From the NCBI GenBank assembly GCA_035533015.1, contig DATLUQ010000019.1:37868-101867 (forward strand): a stretch of 64,000 bases of DNA, given 5' to 3'. A program made the translations under genes and the position numbers. The notes below the pieces were generated by a model. That model saw only the letters and a list, made by a program, of their open reading frames with translations. It searched no databases and was not told where the DNA came from. The stretch's first letter is position 1. The number at the start of each line of letters is the position of its first letter. The DNA is from Gemmatimonadaceae bacterium. Its GTDB lineage: Bacteria; Gemmatimonadota; Gemmatimonadetes; Gemmatimonadales; Gemmatimonadaceae. Shown in pieces: positions 25,397 to 33,198 of this stretch.

Positions 25397-27340
25397 GTGC
25401 GTACCTCTCTCAGATTCCTGATCGGCCTCGTGGCGCTTGGCGGTTTGGCCGCGCCGGCGGCGGCCCAACAGCATTTCGACACCGTCGGTGTCGGCGACAC
25501 GTCCATCTTCGCGCCGCTCGCGCTGCCCACGCCCAACGCGTTCCGGCTCGGGTCGGGCGCGCCCGGCCCCGACTACTGGCAGAACCGGGCCGACTACGAC
25601 ATCCACGCCACGCTCGACACGACCACCCGCGTGCTCAGCGGCACCGAGCGGATCAAGTACACCAACAACTCGCCGGTTACGCTCGACTATGTCTGGGTGC
25701 AGGTGGAGCAGGACGCATTCGAGCACGGCTCGCTGAACTCCTACGTGTACGGGCCGAACACGCGCTTCGGCGCCCGGGGATTCCAGGGCGGCGACGTCAT
25801 CGAGCGGTTCGAGCAGGTCGTTCCCGGAAAGAAGAACGCGCCGCTCACGACGCGCGTATCCACCACGGTCATGCGGGCGGATCTTGCCGAACCGCTCGCC
25901 CCGGGCAAGAGCACGACGCTGGAGATCGCCTGGCACTTCGCGATCCCCGAGCACGGCGCCGACCGCATGGGTTACGATGGCTCGCTATTCGAATTCGGGC
26001 AGTGGTATCCGCGCATGGTCGTGTACGACGACGTCAAGGGCTGGAACATCGAGCCCTATCTTGGCCAGGGCGAATTCTACTGCGAATACGGCGATTTCTC
26101 GCTCTCGGCGACCGTGCCGGCAGGCTACATCGTGGCCGCCACCGGGACGTTGCAGAACGCGTCCGAGGTGCTCACCCCAACGGAGATCGCGCGCCTCGCC
26201 AACGCCGCCAAGTCGGACACCACGGTGCACATCGTGACGCAGGCCGAGCTGGAGAGCGGCGCGGCGCGCCCGAAGAAGACAGGCACGCTCACCTGGAAGT
26301 TCGCCGCCAAGAACGTGCGCGACGTGGCCTGGGCCACCTCGCCCGAGTACATCTGGGATGCCTCGAGTTGGAAGGGCGTGCTCGCGCAGTCGTACTACCG
26401 GCCATCGGCCGTGAATCCGTGGTCCGACGCCGCCGACCAGGCGCGCATGTCGATCATGGAGTACTCCACGCGCTGGTTCCAATATCCGTACCCGCAGATC
26501 ACGGTGGCCGAGGGTCCCATCAGTGGAATGGAATACCCGATGCTGGCCATGGAGGCGCGCAGCCGCGACGTGTACGGGCTGTACAACGTCATCACGCACG
26601 AGATCGGGCACAACTGGTTCCCGATGATCGTCGGGTCGAACGAACGCATGCACTTCTGGATGGACGAGGGCTTCAACACGTTCATCAACACCTTCTCCGA
26701 GGCGCTGCGCTACCCACAGAAAGGGGACGAGGCCCAGCGAGAAGCGGAGGAACGGCAGGAGGTCGAGCAGGTCATGAAAGCGGGGTACGACACGCCGATC
26801 GACGTCGGGCCGGACCGCATCAATCCGCAGCTGCTCGGCATCAACCAGTACGTCAAGACGTCGATGGCGCTGCACCTGCTGCGCGACGAAATCCTGGGCG
26901 ACAGCGCCTTCGACGACGGCTTCCGCGAGTACATCCATCGGTGGGCGTACAAGCATCCCACACCCAGCGATTTCTTCCGCACCATGGAAGACGCCGGCGG
27001 CCGCCGCCTCGACTGGTTCTGGCGCGAGTTCTTCGAGACCAATGACCAGTTCGATCAGACGGTCGACACCGTGGCGACCCGCATGGTGGGCGACACGGAA
27101 CGGGTCGCGGTGGCGTACGGCAACCTGGCCAAGGGCGTGCTGCCGATCATCGCGCGGTTCACCTTCTCCGATGGCACGACGCAGGACGTCGACTATCCGG
27201 CGGAATCGTGGTACATGAACAGCGTCCGGTTCATCAGGCAGTACGCCTTCGTGGGCAAGACACTCACCAAGATCGAACTGGATCCCGACCGCCGGCTGAT
27301 CGACGTCGACCGTGCGAACAACACCTGGACGGCGCCATAG
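25397..27340 (+). CDS. exported M1 family zinc metallopeptidase
   Basis: A 647-residue peptidase with a signal peptide (about 1-25, ending A-A-A-Q-Q). After an N-terminal beta domain it has the zinc site H-E-I-G-H-N-W-F (residues 401-408) and the third ligand E424 in M-D-E-G-F-N-T-F, 18 residues on, as in M1 aminopeptidases. The substrate loop is G-M-E-Y-P-M rather than the classical G-A-M-E-N, a variant found in exported bacterial M1 enzymes. It trims or cuts peptides in the periplasm or outside. Start is uncertain: GTG 25397 gives the cleanest signal peptide; GTG 25385 and ATG 25313 are in frame. A hairpin ends the gene. Confidence 0.88.
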   Translation: MRTSLRFLIGLVALGGLAAPAAAQQHFDTVGVGDTSIFAPLALPTPNAFRLGSGAPGPDYWQNRADYDIHATLDTTTRVLSGTERIKYTNNSPVTLDYVWVQVEQDAFEHGSLNSYVYGPNTRFGARGFQGGDVIERFEQVVPGKKNAPLTTRVSTTVMRADLAEPLAPGKSTTLEIAWHFAIPEHGADRMGYDGSLFEFGQWYPRMVVYDDVKGWNIEPYLGQGEFYCEYGDFSLSATVPAGYIVAATGTLQNASEVLTPTEIARLANAAKSDTTVHIVTQAELESGAARPKKTGTLTWKFAAKNVRDVAWATSPEYIWDASSWKGVLAQSYYRPSAVNPWSDAADQARMSIMEYSTRWFQYPYPQITVAEGPISGMEYPMLAMEARSRDVYGLYNVITHEIGHNWFPMIVGSNERMHFWMDEGFNTFINTFSEALRYPQKGDEAQREAEERQEVEQVMKAGYDTPIDVGPDRINPQLLGINQYVKTSMALHLLRDEILGDSAFDDGFREYIHRWAYKHPTPSDFFRTMEDAGGRRLDWFWREFFETNDQFDQTVDTVATRMVGDTERVAVAYGNLAKGVLPIIARFTFSDGTTQDVDYPAESWYMNSVRFIRQYAFVGKTLTKIELDPDRRLIDVDRANNTWTAP

Positions 27341-27390
27341 CGGCAGTCGCTACGGGGTAGACGGCTGGCCCTGCGCGCCAAGGCTTCGCG

Positions 27391-27418
27391 GGCGGGGTTC
27401 CGGGAACGGAGCCCCGCC
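27391..27418 (+). terminator. hairpin after the M1 peptidase
   Basis: An eleven-pair stem (GGCGGGGTTCC / GGAGCCCCGCC, one G-T pair) with loop GGGAAC, 50 bases after the peptidase stop and before the lipoprotein gene. Followed only by TT, so strength is uncertain. Confidence 0.5.
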
Positions 27419-27477
27419 TTCGGCGTACCATCGTGCATGTGACGGCGGCCCGAGTTCCGGCGCCTTGGCTCTCGCGC

Positions 27478-27483
27478 TATACT
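27478..27483 (+). promoter_or_regulatory. candidate -10 (TATACT) for the small lipoprotein gene
   Basis: TATACT matches the -10 consensus at five of six positions and lies 48 bases before the ATG at 27532. The -35 at 17 bases (TTCCGG) is poor. Confidence 0.4.
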
Positions 27484-27531
27484 TTCCATAGGCGGGGGGA
27501 TGCCCCCGACCCCCGAGTCTGGAGATACGGC

Positions 27532-27927
27532 ATGCGACGAATGACGGCGATTCTAACGTTGATCCTGGCCACGGTTTCGATCGCGGCTTGCGGAGGAGGT
27601 AATGGCTCCACGCCGCCGACCATCATCGGCGGCGGCATCACATATTTCGTCGTCACCGCGTCGAACAATCGCGATACCGTATCCATCCTGCCGGGCAACC
27701 CGGTACTACTCTCGGGTGTGGCATACGACGCCGCGTTCGACCCGTTGGCTCTGGTTGGCGATACGACGTGGGTGTCCCGGGATACCACCATCGCCAGCGT
27801 GAACACCCACGGGGTCGTCACGAGCATCGCCGTCGGGTCGACCTGGGTGGTGGGCAGCTTCGTGCCCAAGAATTCTTCGACCTCCTACGCCGACTCCGTC
27901 TTTGTCATCGTGGTCGGCCGGAACTAG
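27532..27927 (+). CDS. small Ig-like (Big2-type) lipoprotein
   Basis: A 131-residue lipoprotein: signal peptide with lipobox S-I-A-A-C (Cys at about residue 19), then a Gly/Thr-rich linker and one beta domain. The strands V-L-L-S-G-V-A-Y-D-A, T-T-W-V-S-R-D-T-T-I-A-S-V-N and G-V-V-T-S-I-A-V-G-S-T-W-V follow the bacterial Ig-like group 2 pattern (values tested against 'constant' sites, typical of adhesins and intimins). It is a single-domain protein, so possibly a small surface or envelope component. GGAG at 27521-27524 precedes the ATG at 27532. It is convergent with the exported protein at 27944. Confidence 0.72.
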   Translation: MRRMTAILTLILATVSIAACGGGNGSTPPTIIGGGITYFVVTASNNRDTVSILPGNPVLLSGVAYDAAFDPLALVGDTTWVSRDTTIASVNTHGVVTSIAVGSTWVVGSFVPKNSSTSYADSVFVIVVGRN

Positions 27928-27943
27928 CGGGCCCGCGGACAAG

Positions 27944-28930
27944 CTACTGATACTGGATGTAGAGCGGGGCCGGGAATAGGCGAAGTACTTCCGCCGGCGT
28001 CATCAGCGGACGGCCACTCTTCGTGTCGTTGTGAAAGAAGAGCTTGAATCCGGTGAATTGGACCGGCTCAGCGTAAACGTACGCGCGGTACGAGTCTTCT
28101 TTCAACGACCGCGGGCCCCAGCCGTCCATGTCCACGACGATCTGGACTTTGGGGTCGAGGCGGATCCGCCTGGCGTTGGTGAGCATGGACCGGGTGAACC
28201 GATGCACCACCAATACCTTGGGCGGCAGATGGTTGGCCGTCACCAGGCTGTCGAGCACGCGCACGGCCTCGTTCACGTCGTCGGCGTCCATCGTGCCGAT
28301 CCGCTTACCCGGCGCGCTGCCGTCCTTCATCGAGAATTCCGGATCGAGCGCGAGGTGCACCTTGGGGCGCGCGAGATAGGGGAGCAGCCGCTGCAACTCG
28401 GCGGCCACCGAACTGTGCCCCACCTGCACATCGAGGAACAGCAGCGCGTCGCGCTGGTCGGCCCACGATGCGACGCGGTCGATCAATGTGTCGGCCATCC
28501 GGGCCCGATACATGCCGTCCCGCCCCGGAATCGGCTGGGCCGTGCTCACGATGAGCTGCAACGCGGGCACCACCGGCGTGGCCGGATCCACCGCCTGCCA
28601 AGCCGCGACCTCCGTATCAAGCTTGGCCAGCATCTGCTCGGGAGGCAGCGCGCCGAGGATGCCCATCCCCTTGGAGAGTGGATTCCCATAGAAAGCGACG
28701 ATCCGATGCGTGGGCAGGATGGCCCCGGGCAACTGCTCGGGGCTGGCCACCGGCCAGATCGGCTGGGCGACGATTGGCCTGGGCGTCGCGATCGACTTGG
28801 CGGCTGCGTGCGGCACGCGTTTGACGCGCGTGGGCGGGCGCGGCGGAACTCCCTGCGCCAGCAGGCCGGAGGCGAGTAGGGAACCCGACAGGGCAGCCAG
28901 TAGGGCCGCGAGCGACCGCCTACGTGCCAC
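27944..28930 (-). CDS. uncharacterised exported protein
   Basis: A 328-residue protein with a signal peptide (A-R-R-R-S-L-A-A-L-L-A-A-L, cleavage near G-L-L-A-Q). I do not recognise a named family. The mature protein has alternating strands and helices (H-R-I-V-A-F-Y-G-N-P-L-S, L-F-L-D-V-Q-V-G-H-S-S, K-V-H-L-A-L-D-P-E-F-S-M, Q-I-V-V-D-M-D-G-W-G) that read like a TIM-barrel of the glycoside-hydrolase kind; acidic residues such as D-V-Q, L-D-P-E-F and V-D-M-D at strand ends would fit such a site, but this is only inference. Start: GTG 28930 puts the signal peptide first and overlaps the kinase stop by 11 bases; ATG 28960 and 28981 are in frame. Confidence 0.62.
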   Translation of the reverse strand: MARRRSLAALLAALSGSLLASGLLAQGVPPRPPTRVKRVPHAAAKSIATPRPIVAQPIWPVASPEQLPGAILPTHRIVAFYGNPLSKGMGILGALPPEQMLAKLDTEVAAWQAVDPATPVVPALQLIVSTAQPIPGRDGMYRARMADTLIDRVASWADQRDALLFLDVQVGHSSVAAELQRLLPYLARPKVHLALDPEFSMKDGSAPGKRIGTMDADDVNEAVRVLDSLVTANHLPPKVLVVHRFTRSMLTNARRIRLDPKVQIVVDMDGWGPRSLKEDSYRAYVYAEPVQFTGFKLFFHNDTKSGRPLMTPAEVLRLFPAPLYIQYQ

Positions 28931-30200
28931 GCGCCGGAGACTCCGGACCGGCGGGCGCATAGGCGCGCAGCGCGTCGTCATAAGTGTGCGGCGGCTCCGC
29001 GTCTGGCGAGAACAGCACGCTGAACGCCGAGCCGCGCCCCGCCACGCTCACGACGGTGAGGCGGTACCCCATTGCTTCACACAGCGCGCGGGCGATGGCG
29101 AGGCCGAGGCCCGTGCCCTCGTGGCGGCGGCGCGTGCCCGTCTCCACCTGCTCGAACGCCCCGAAGATCTTCTCGATGCGCTCCGTGGCGATGCCGATTC
29201 CCGTATCGACCACATCCAGGCGCAACGGCCGGCCCGTGCCCGCCTCGGTAATGATGCCCACGCGAAAGCTGCCCGAGTCGGTGAACTTCACGGCGTTGTC
29301 CACGAGATTGGTGAGCACGCGCTGGAGCTTCGCCTCGTCGCTCTGGATCGGGGCGAGCGACGGCGGCAGCGATACCCGCGGCACGACGGCCGTGCCCACC
29401 GAACGGCCCTCCATGTCCTTGAGCACCTCGAGTACCACGCGGTCGAGCGCCGTCGGCGCCAACTCCACGTCCATCTTGCCCGCCTCGACCTTGGAGAGGT
29501 CGAGCACGTCGTTGATCACCCGCAATAGATGGAGGCCGTTGCCGCTGATGCGCTGGACGTAGGTCAGATCCTGCGGCAGGAGATTCCCGGCGTGGTTCTT
29601 CTGCAACTCATTGGCGAATCCGATCACCGCGTTGAGCGGCGTCAGCAGTTCGTGGCTCATCGTTGCCAGGAACATGCTCTTGGCCCGGTTGGCTTCCTCG
29701 GCCAGGCTCGCGGCGCGTTCGAGCTGCTGCGTGCGCTCCTTCACCTTGGCCTCGAGCAACTCGTTCTGCGACCGCAGGGACTCGTGCAGCATGCGGGTCA
29801 CGAGCAGGTTGTGAATGCGCAGCAGGACCTCGGTGGCCTCGAACGGCTTGGTGAGAAAATCCTTCGCACCGAGCTTGAGCGCCCGTTGCCGCGCCGTCTG
29901 GCTGGCGTCGCCGGTTACGACGAGGATCGGCAGGAACTCGTCGGGCGCCGTCTGCTCCACCAGGCCCTCGAGTACCGTGAACCCGCTCATCGTCGGCATC
30001 CGCAGGTCGAGGACGACGAGATCGGGGTTCAGCGCCCGGGCCAGCGGGAGGACGTCACGCGCGTCGGACAGCGTGTGCACCCGCGTGTAACCGGCCCGGC
30101 CGAGGATGAGCCGCAACAACGTCAAATTTGTCTGCTCATCGTCAACGAGGAGCAAACAGGCGTCGTTCAATTGGTCGGGGGAAACGGGAGATTGCGGCAT
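28920..30200 (-). CDS. receiver domain-histidine kinase hybrid
   Basis: A 426-residue soluble two-component protein. Residues about 14-135 form a CheY-like receiver with D65 as the phosphorylated Asp (V-V-L-D-L-R-M-P). A coiled-coil linker (S-Q-N-E-L-L-E-A-K-V-K-E-R-T-Q-Q-L-E) leads to the HisKA domain with H183 in M-S-H-E-L-L-T-P-L-N and the ATPase domain (N-L-V-D-N-A-V-K-F; D-T-G-I-G-I; E-G-T-G-L-G-L-A-I-A). No membrane segment, so it acts in the cytoplasm, probably as a receiver-gated phosphorelay part. Start ATG 30200; a TTG at 30218 is also in frame. The unknown exported protein begins inside its end. Confidence 0.9.
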   Translation of the reverse strand: MPQSPVSPDQLNDACLLLVDDEQTNLTLLRLILGRAGYTRVHTLSDARDVLPLARALNPDLVVLDLRMPTMSGFTVLEGLVEQTAPDEFLPILVVTGDASQTARQRALKLGAKDFLTKPFEATEVLLRIHNLLVTRMLHESLRSQNELLEAKVKERTQQLERAASLAEEANRAKSMFLATMSHELLTPLNAVIGFANELQKNHAGNLLPQDLTYVQRISGNGLHLLRVINDVLDLSKVEAGKMDVELAPTALDRVVLEVLKDMEGRSVGTAVVPRVSLPPSLAPIQSDEAKLQRVLTNLVDNAVKFTDSGSFRVGIITEAGTGRPLRLDVVDTGIGIATERIEKIFGAFEQVETGTRRRHEGTGLGLAIARALCEAMGYRLTVVSVAGRGSAFSVLFSPDAEPPHTYDDALRAYAPAGPESPARGT

Positions 30201-30283
30201 CGAGGAATTGATCTTCAAGGAGTATCGGGTCCCCGACGTCGTTTCTCAAGGGCGCCGGACCGCGTTCCTCCGAATCCACCGGG

Positions 30284-32500
30284 TCAGAAGGCGGCCCTGA
30301 CTTGCAGGTAGAGGTTGCGCGGTGGTAGCGGATAATAGTACGAAATCGAGCCGTCCGTGTAGCCGCTGCTGTAGCTGCGGACGTCAGCCAGGTTGTTGAC
30401 GAACAAGGTTATGGCCAGGTGACCAGGTGCATTCTGCCAGGCAACCTGCGCATCGGTGATGTACGCAGCGGGCAGGACGAATAGAGGGTTTCCCGTATTG
30501 TCGAGAAAGGACCGCGATGTGTACCGGCCCTCCAGCGACAGCGAGACCCCGCGTGCCGCCGCGTACGTGAGGCGCTGGTTGGTGGACACCGTGGGCGTGA
30601 GCAGGGGTGGGACGTCGTAGTAGGTCGTGCCGCTGGCGTCGTCGGTGTAGGTGGCGATCCAGTTATGGCTCACGGCGCCGTTCACCTCGGCGCTCAGCCG
30701 CTTCGAGGCCTGCCAGTTGACCGTCGCTTCGATGCCCCGCCGTACGCTCCGCGGCACGTTCTTGCGAAGCGGCAGGCCTAGGTAGCTCAACTGGCCGATC
30801 GGGGCGATCTCGTCTCGGAATTCCATATCGTACACGTCGGCGTCCACCCGCACCGCGCGCGCGCGATACCGCACCCCCGCCTCGAGGTCGCCCACGGTCT
30901 CCGGGCGTACCCGGTTGAACGGGCCCACGAACTTCACGTTCGACGTATCGAGATTGTCGAACCCGGCCAGGATGTCGTTGCGGGCCGGCTCGCGGCCGTT
31001 CACGCCGTAGGACGCATAGGCGCTGAATGCCGGCGAGACGCTGTACGTGAGTCCGGCTTTGGGATTGAAGAACCGCCAGCTGATGCTCTGCGCGGTGATC
31101 CCCGCGTTGCGATCGGGCACGTACCGCCACCACGCATCGCGCAGCTGCACGTCACCGAAAAGCGCCACCGGGCCCAGCGCGTACGTCGTCTTGACGTAGC
31201 CGCTCGCCTCGCGCTTGATGCCGCGGTTGGAATACACCCGATTCGTGAGATCGGGGAGCGTGTAGTCGTAATGGTCGCGGTGGTAGTCGGCGGCGTACAC
31301 GCCGGCGTCCACCTGCAGCCGGTCGCCCGTGTAGCGGTAGGTGCTCATCACACCGCCCCACCAGAAGTCGAGGTGGTAGCGGTCCATCTGGGTGGACAGT
31401 ACGTCGTAGTACCCCGTGGCCGTCACGCCGTACACGGTGGTCGACAGCGACGACCGGTCGCTGAGCAAGTGCGTGTAGACCACGCTGGCCAGTGATTCAC
31501 CGAAGTCGTCCCGTTCGTCGGGAGAAAGGGGGTTCGAGCGGCGGTCTCGTACCAGCGTCGACTCCGCCGCCGCATCGTAGGCCAGTTGGCTGTGCTCCAA
31601 CCCTGCCGTCGCCGTGATCTTCACGATGTTGCGGTCGCCGAAGTAGCCGGCGCTGAAGAACCCTGAATGCGAGAGGTCGCCCGCGTGCTCGCGGTAGCTG
31701 TTGGTACTCTGGTCGCTGGCCCGCGCGTAGAACGCCCACCGGTTGGCCAGCAGTCCCGACGCGTAGTCCACCGAGGCGCGCCCCGTGTTCCAGTCGCCCG
31801 CCCCCAACTGGACGTGGCCGCCCGCCGGCGTGCCGGTGAGCGACAACGACTCGAAGTTGATCGAGCCCCCATACGACGCCGTGCCGTTGGTGCTCGTGCC
31901 CACCCCACGCTGGATCTGTACCGACTGCACGCTGCTCATGAAATCGAACAGGTCGGCGAAGTAGAAGACCTCGTCCTCGGGATCGTTGAGCGGAATGCCG
32001 TCGAGCGTCAGGTTGATGCGCGTCTGGTCGATCCCCCGCAGCCGGATGTAGCTGTAGCCCGAGTACCCTCCCTGTTCGGCGTACGACGTGAACGACGGCG
32101 TGTTCGCCAGCAGCAACGGCGGCTCCTGCCCGAACGACTCCGCCGCGATCTGGTCGCGCGTCACGACGTCGGCCGAGATCGGCGCGGCATTGCCGCCGCG
32201 CACGGCCGAGATGGTCACCCGCTCCAGACTCTGCACCGTGGGGACCAGTTGTACCACGAGACCGGAGTCGGCGACGGCGTCACGATCCGTGGTCGTGTAG
32301 CCGCCGCGGCTGAACCGGAGGCGCACCGGCGGTGAGACCGGCAGCGCGAACCGGCCGGCGGCGTCGGTGGTCGTCGTATCGTGCGTGGACAGTGCTTCCA
32401 CCCGCACTCCGGCCAGCGGGGTGTGGGTGCGGGCGTCGCGCACGACGCCCGACACTCCGGTGGCAGCCAGGAATGCCGTGAACAGGGCGAGGATCGTCAT
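30284..32500 (-). CDS. TonB-dependent outer membrane receptor, likely thiamin-related
   Basis: A 738-residue outer membrane receptor. A signal peptide is followed by a small carboxypeptidase-regulatory-like domain (P-L-A-G-V-R-V-E to G-R-F-A-L-P-V), then the plug with I-R-L-R-G-I-D-Q-T-R-I-N-L-T-L-D-G-I-P-L-N-D and Y-G-G-S-I-N-F, and a 22-strand type barrel ending in Y-L-Q-V-R-A-A-F (terminal aromatic). The TonB system powers such receptors. A TPP riboswitch directly upstream (32585-32669) controls it, so its ligand is predicted to be thiamin or a precursor; thiamin-regulated receptors of this kind are known. Start ATG 32500 is backed by GGAGGA nine bases upstream; the frame continues upstream to 32542. 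Confidence 0.9.
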   Translation of the reverse strand: MTILALFTAFLAATGVSGVVRDARTHTPLAGVRVEALSTHDTTTTDAAGRFALPVSPPVRLRFSRGGYTTTDRDAVADSGLVVQLVPTVQSLERVTISAVRGGNAAPISADVVTRDQIAAESFGQEPPLLLANTPSFTSYAEQGGYSGYSYIRLRGIDQTRINLTLDGIPLNDPEDEVFYFADLFDFMSSVQSVQIQRGVGTSTNGTASYGGSINFESLSLTGTPAGGHVQLGAGDWNTGRASVDYASGLLANRWAFYARASDQSTNSYREHAGDLSHSGFFSAGYFGDRNIVKITATAGLEHSQLAYDAAAESTLVRDRRSNPLSPDERDDFGESLASVVYTHLLSDRSSLSTTVYGVTATGYYDVLSTQMDRYHLDFWWGGVMSTYRYTGDRLQVDAGVYAADYHRDHYDYTLPDLTNRVYSNRGIKREASGYVKTTYALGPVALFGDVQLRDAWWRYVPDRNAGITAQSISWRFFNPKAGLTYSVSPAFSAYASYGVNGREPARNDILAGFDNLDTSNVKFVGPFNRVRPETVGDLEAGVRYRARAVRVDADVYDMEFRDEIAPIGQLSYLGLPLRKNVPRSVRRGIEATVNWQASKRLSAEVNGAVSHNWIATYTDDASGTTYYDVPPLLTPTVSTNQRLTYAAARGVSLSLEGRYTSRSFLDNTGNPLFVLPAAYITDAQVAWQNAPGHLAITLFVNNLADVRSYSSGYTDGSISYYYPLPPRNLYLQVRAAF

Positions 32501-32584
32501 GGACGCGTCCTCCCGATCAGGCGGACGCACATCCGGCGGCACGCCAGACGGCGCGCCGCGAAGGCCGATGAAATGAGCATGGGT

Positions 32585-32669
32585 GACTCCCTACGCCGGT
32601 ATGAGCCGGATCAGGTTCGACGGGTGTGATCTCAGCGCGTGCGCGGATGTGTGCACGGGCACCCCGGTC
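32585..32669 (-). ncRNA. TPP riboswitch (THI element)
   Basis: Read on the minus strand, the conserved TPP aptamer blocks occur in the right order: GGGGTGCCC, CGCTGAGA, CACCCGT, GAACCTGATCCGG, and ATACCGGCGTAGGGAGTC. These are the helices and ligand pockets of the aptamer (pyrimidine-sensor C-T-G-A-G-A; pyrophosphate-sensor region around ACCTGATC). It ends 84 bases before the receptor start, leaving room for an expression platform over the GGAGGA ribosome site. When thiamin pyrophosphate is plentiful, binding would reduce expression of the receptor. Confidence 0.93.
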
Positions 32670-32816
32670 AGTAGGAGAAACTAGTGGATCCGTTCGGTCA
32701 CGGACAGTCCGTCGGCCGGCCGCCAACCGCACGAGACGCCACGGCGCGATGATCGGTGCGGCGCGCGCCGGCGCCCGAATCGGGCACCGAAGCGATCGGG
32801 AATACGCCCGTCCGCG
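32670..32816. other. gap between riboswitch and infA promoter
   Basis: Part of the 410-base stretch without a gene between the divergent receptor and infA. The receptor promoter must lie here on the minus strand, but I see no confident -35/-10 pair. No ORF of note, no repeat. Confidence 0.4.
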
Positions 32817-32845
32817 TTGACGGGGGGTCGGGCCGGTCCTAGACT
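32817..32845 (+). promoter_or_regulatory. infA promoter (TTGACG-N17-TAGACT)
   Basis: TTGACG at 32817-32822, 17-base spacer, TAGACT at 32840-32845. The -35 matches five of six and the -10 four of six consensus positions with ideal spacing. The transcript would start near 32852, about 60 bases before the infA start. Confidence 0.6.
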
Positions 32846-32910
32846 TCGCGCAGCGCCGGCCGCCTCCAATCGTGATGCCCGGTCCAGCGCCAACCTCGCG
32901 GAGAGACTGG

Positions 32911-33132
32911 ATGGCGAAGGAAGAAGCGATACAACTCGAAGGTCAGGTTACCGAAGTGTTGCCCAATGCCACGTTTCGCGTCCTGCTGAGCAATGGTCAC
33001 ACCGTGCTCGCGACCCTGGGCGGCAACATGCGGCGGTTCCGGATTCGCGTGCTCGCCGGCGACCGCGTGACCATCGAAGTATCGCCCTACGACCTCAGCC
33101 GCGGCCGCATCACCTTCCGGCACAAGAACTAG
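32911..33132 (+). CDS. infA: translation initiation factor IF-1
   Basis: A 73-residue OB-fold protein that binds the A site of the 30S subunit during initiation. The sequence [24 protein letters not shown] and the tail [20 protein letters not shown] are the standard IF-1 sequence with few changes. Start ATG 32911 is backed by a GGAGAG about six bases upstream; the frame is open upstream but lacks IF-1 homology. Unlike in many bacteria, it stands alone here, not inside a ribosomal protein operon. Confidence 0.97.
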   Translation: MAKEEAIQLEGQVTEVLPNATFRVLLSNGHTVLATLGGNMRRFRIRVLAGDRVTIEVSPYDLSRGRITFRHKN

Positions 33133-33198
33133 CCTGCTGTCACGGCGCAGCTGACAACGGCGCGCTGAAAGATCGGGGCCTGCGGGTCCGCCGTGCCG

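Noticed and set aside
25291..27045. A 584-codon frame overlapping the M1 peptidase
   Set aside because: Same strand, different frame from a clear zinc peptidase with HEIGH; composition is not protein-like.
32585..32669. tRNA-like G-G-T-T-C-G-A motif on the plus strand
   Set aside because: It is the complement of part of the TPP riboswitch, not a T-loop of a tRNA.
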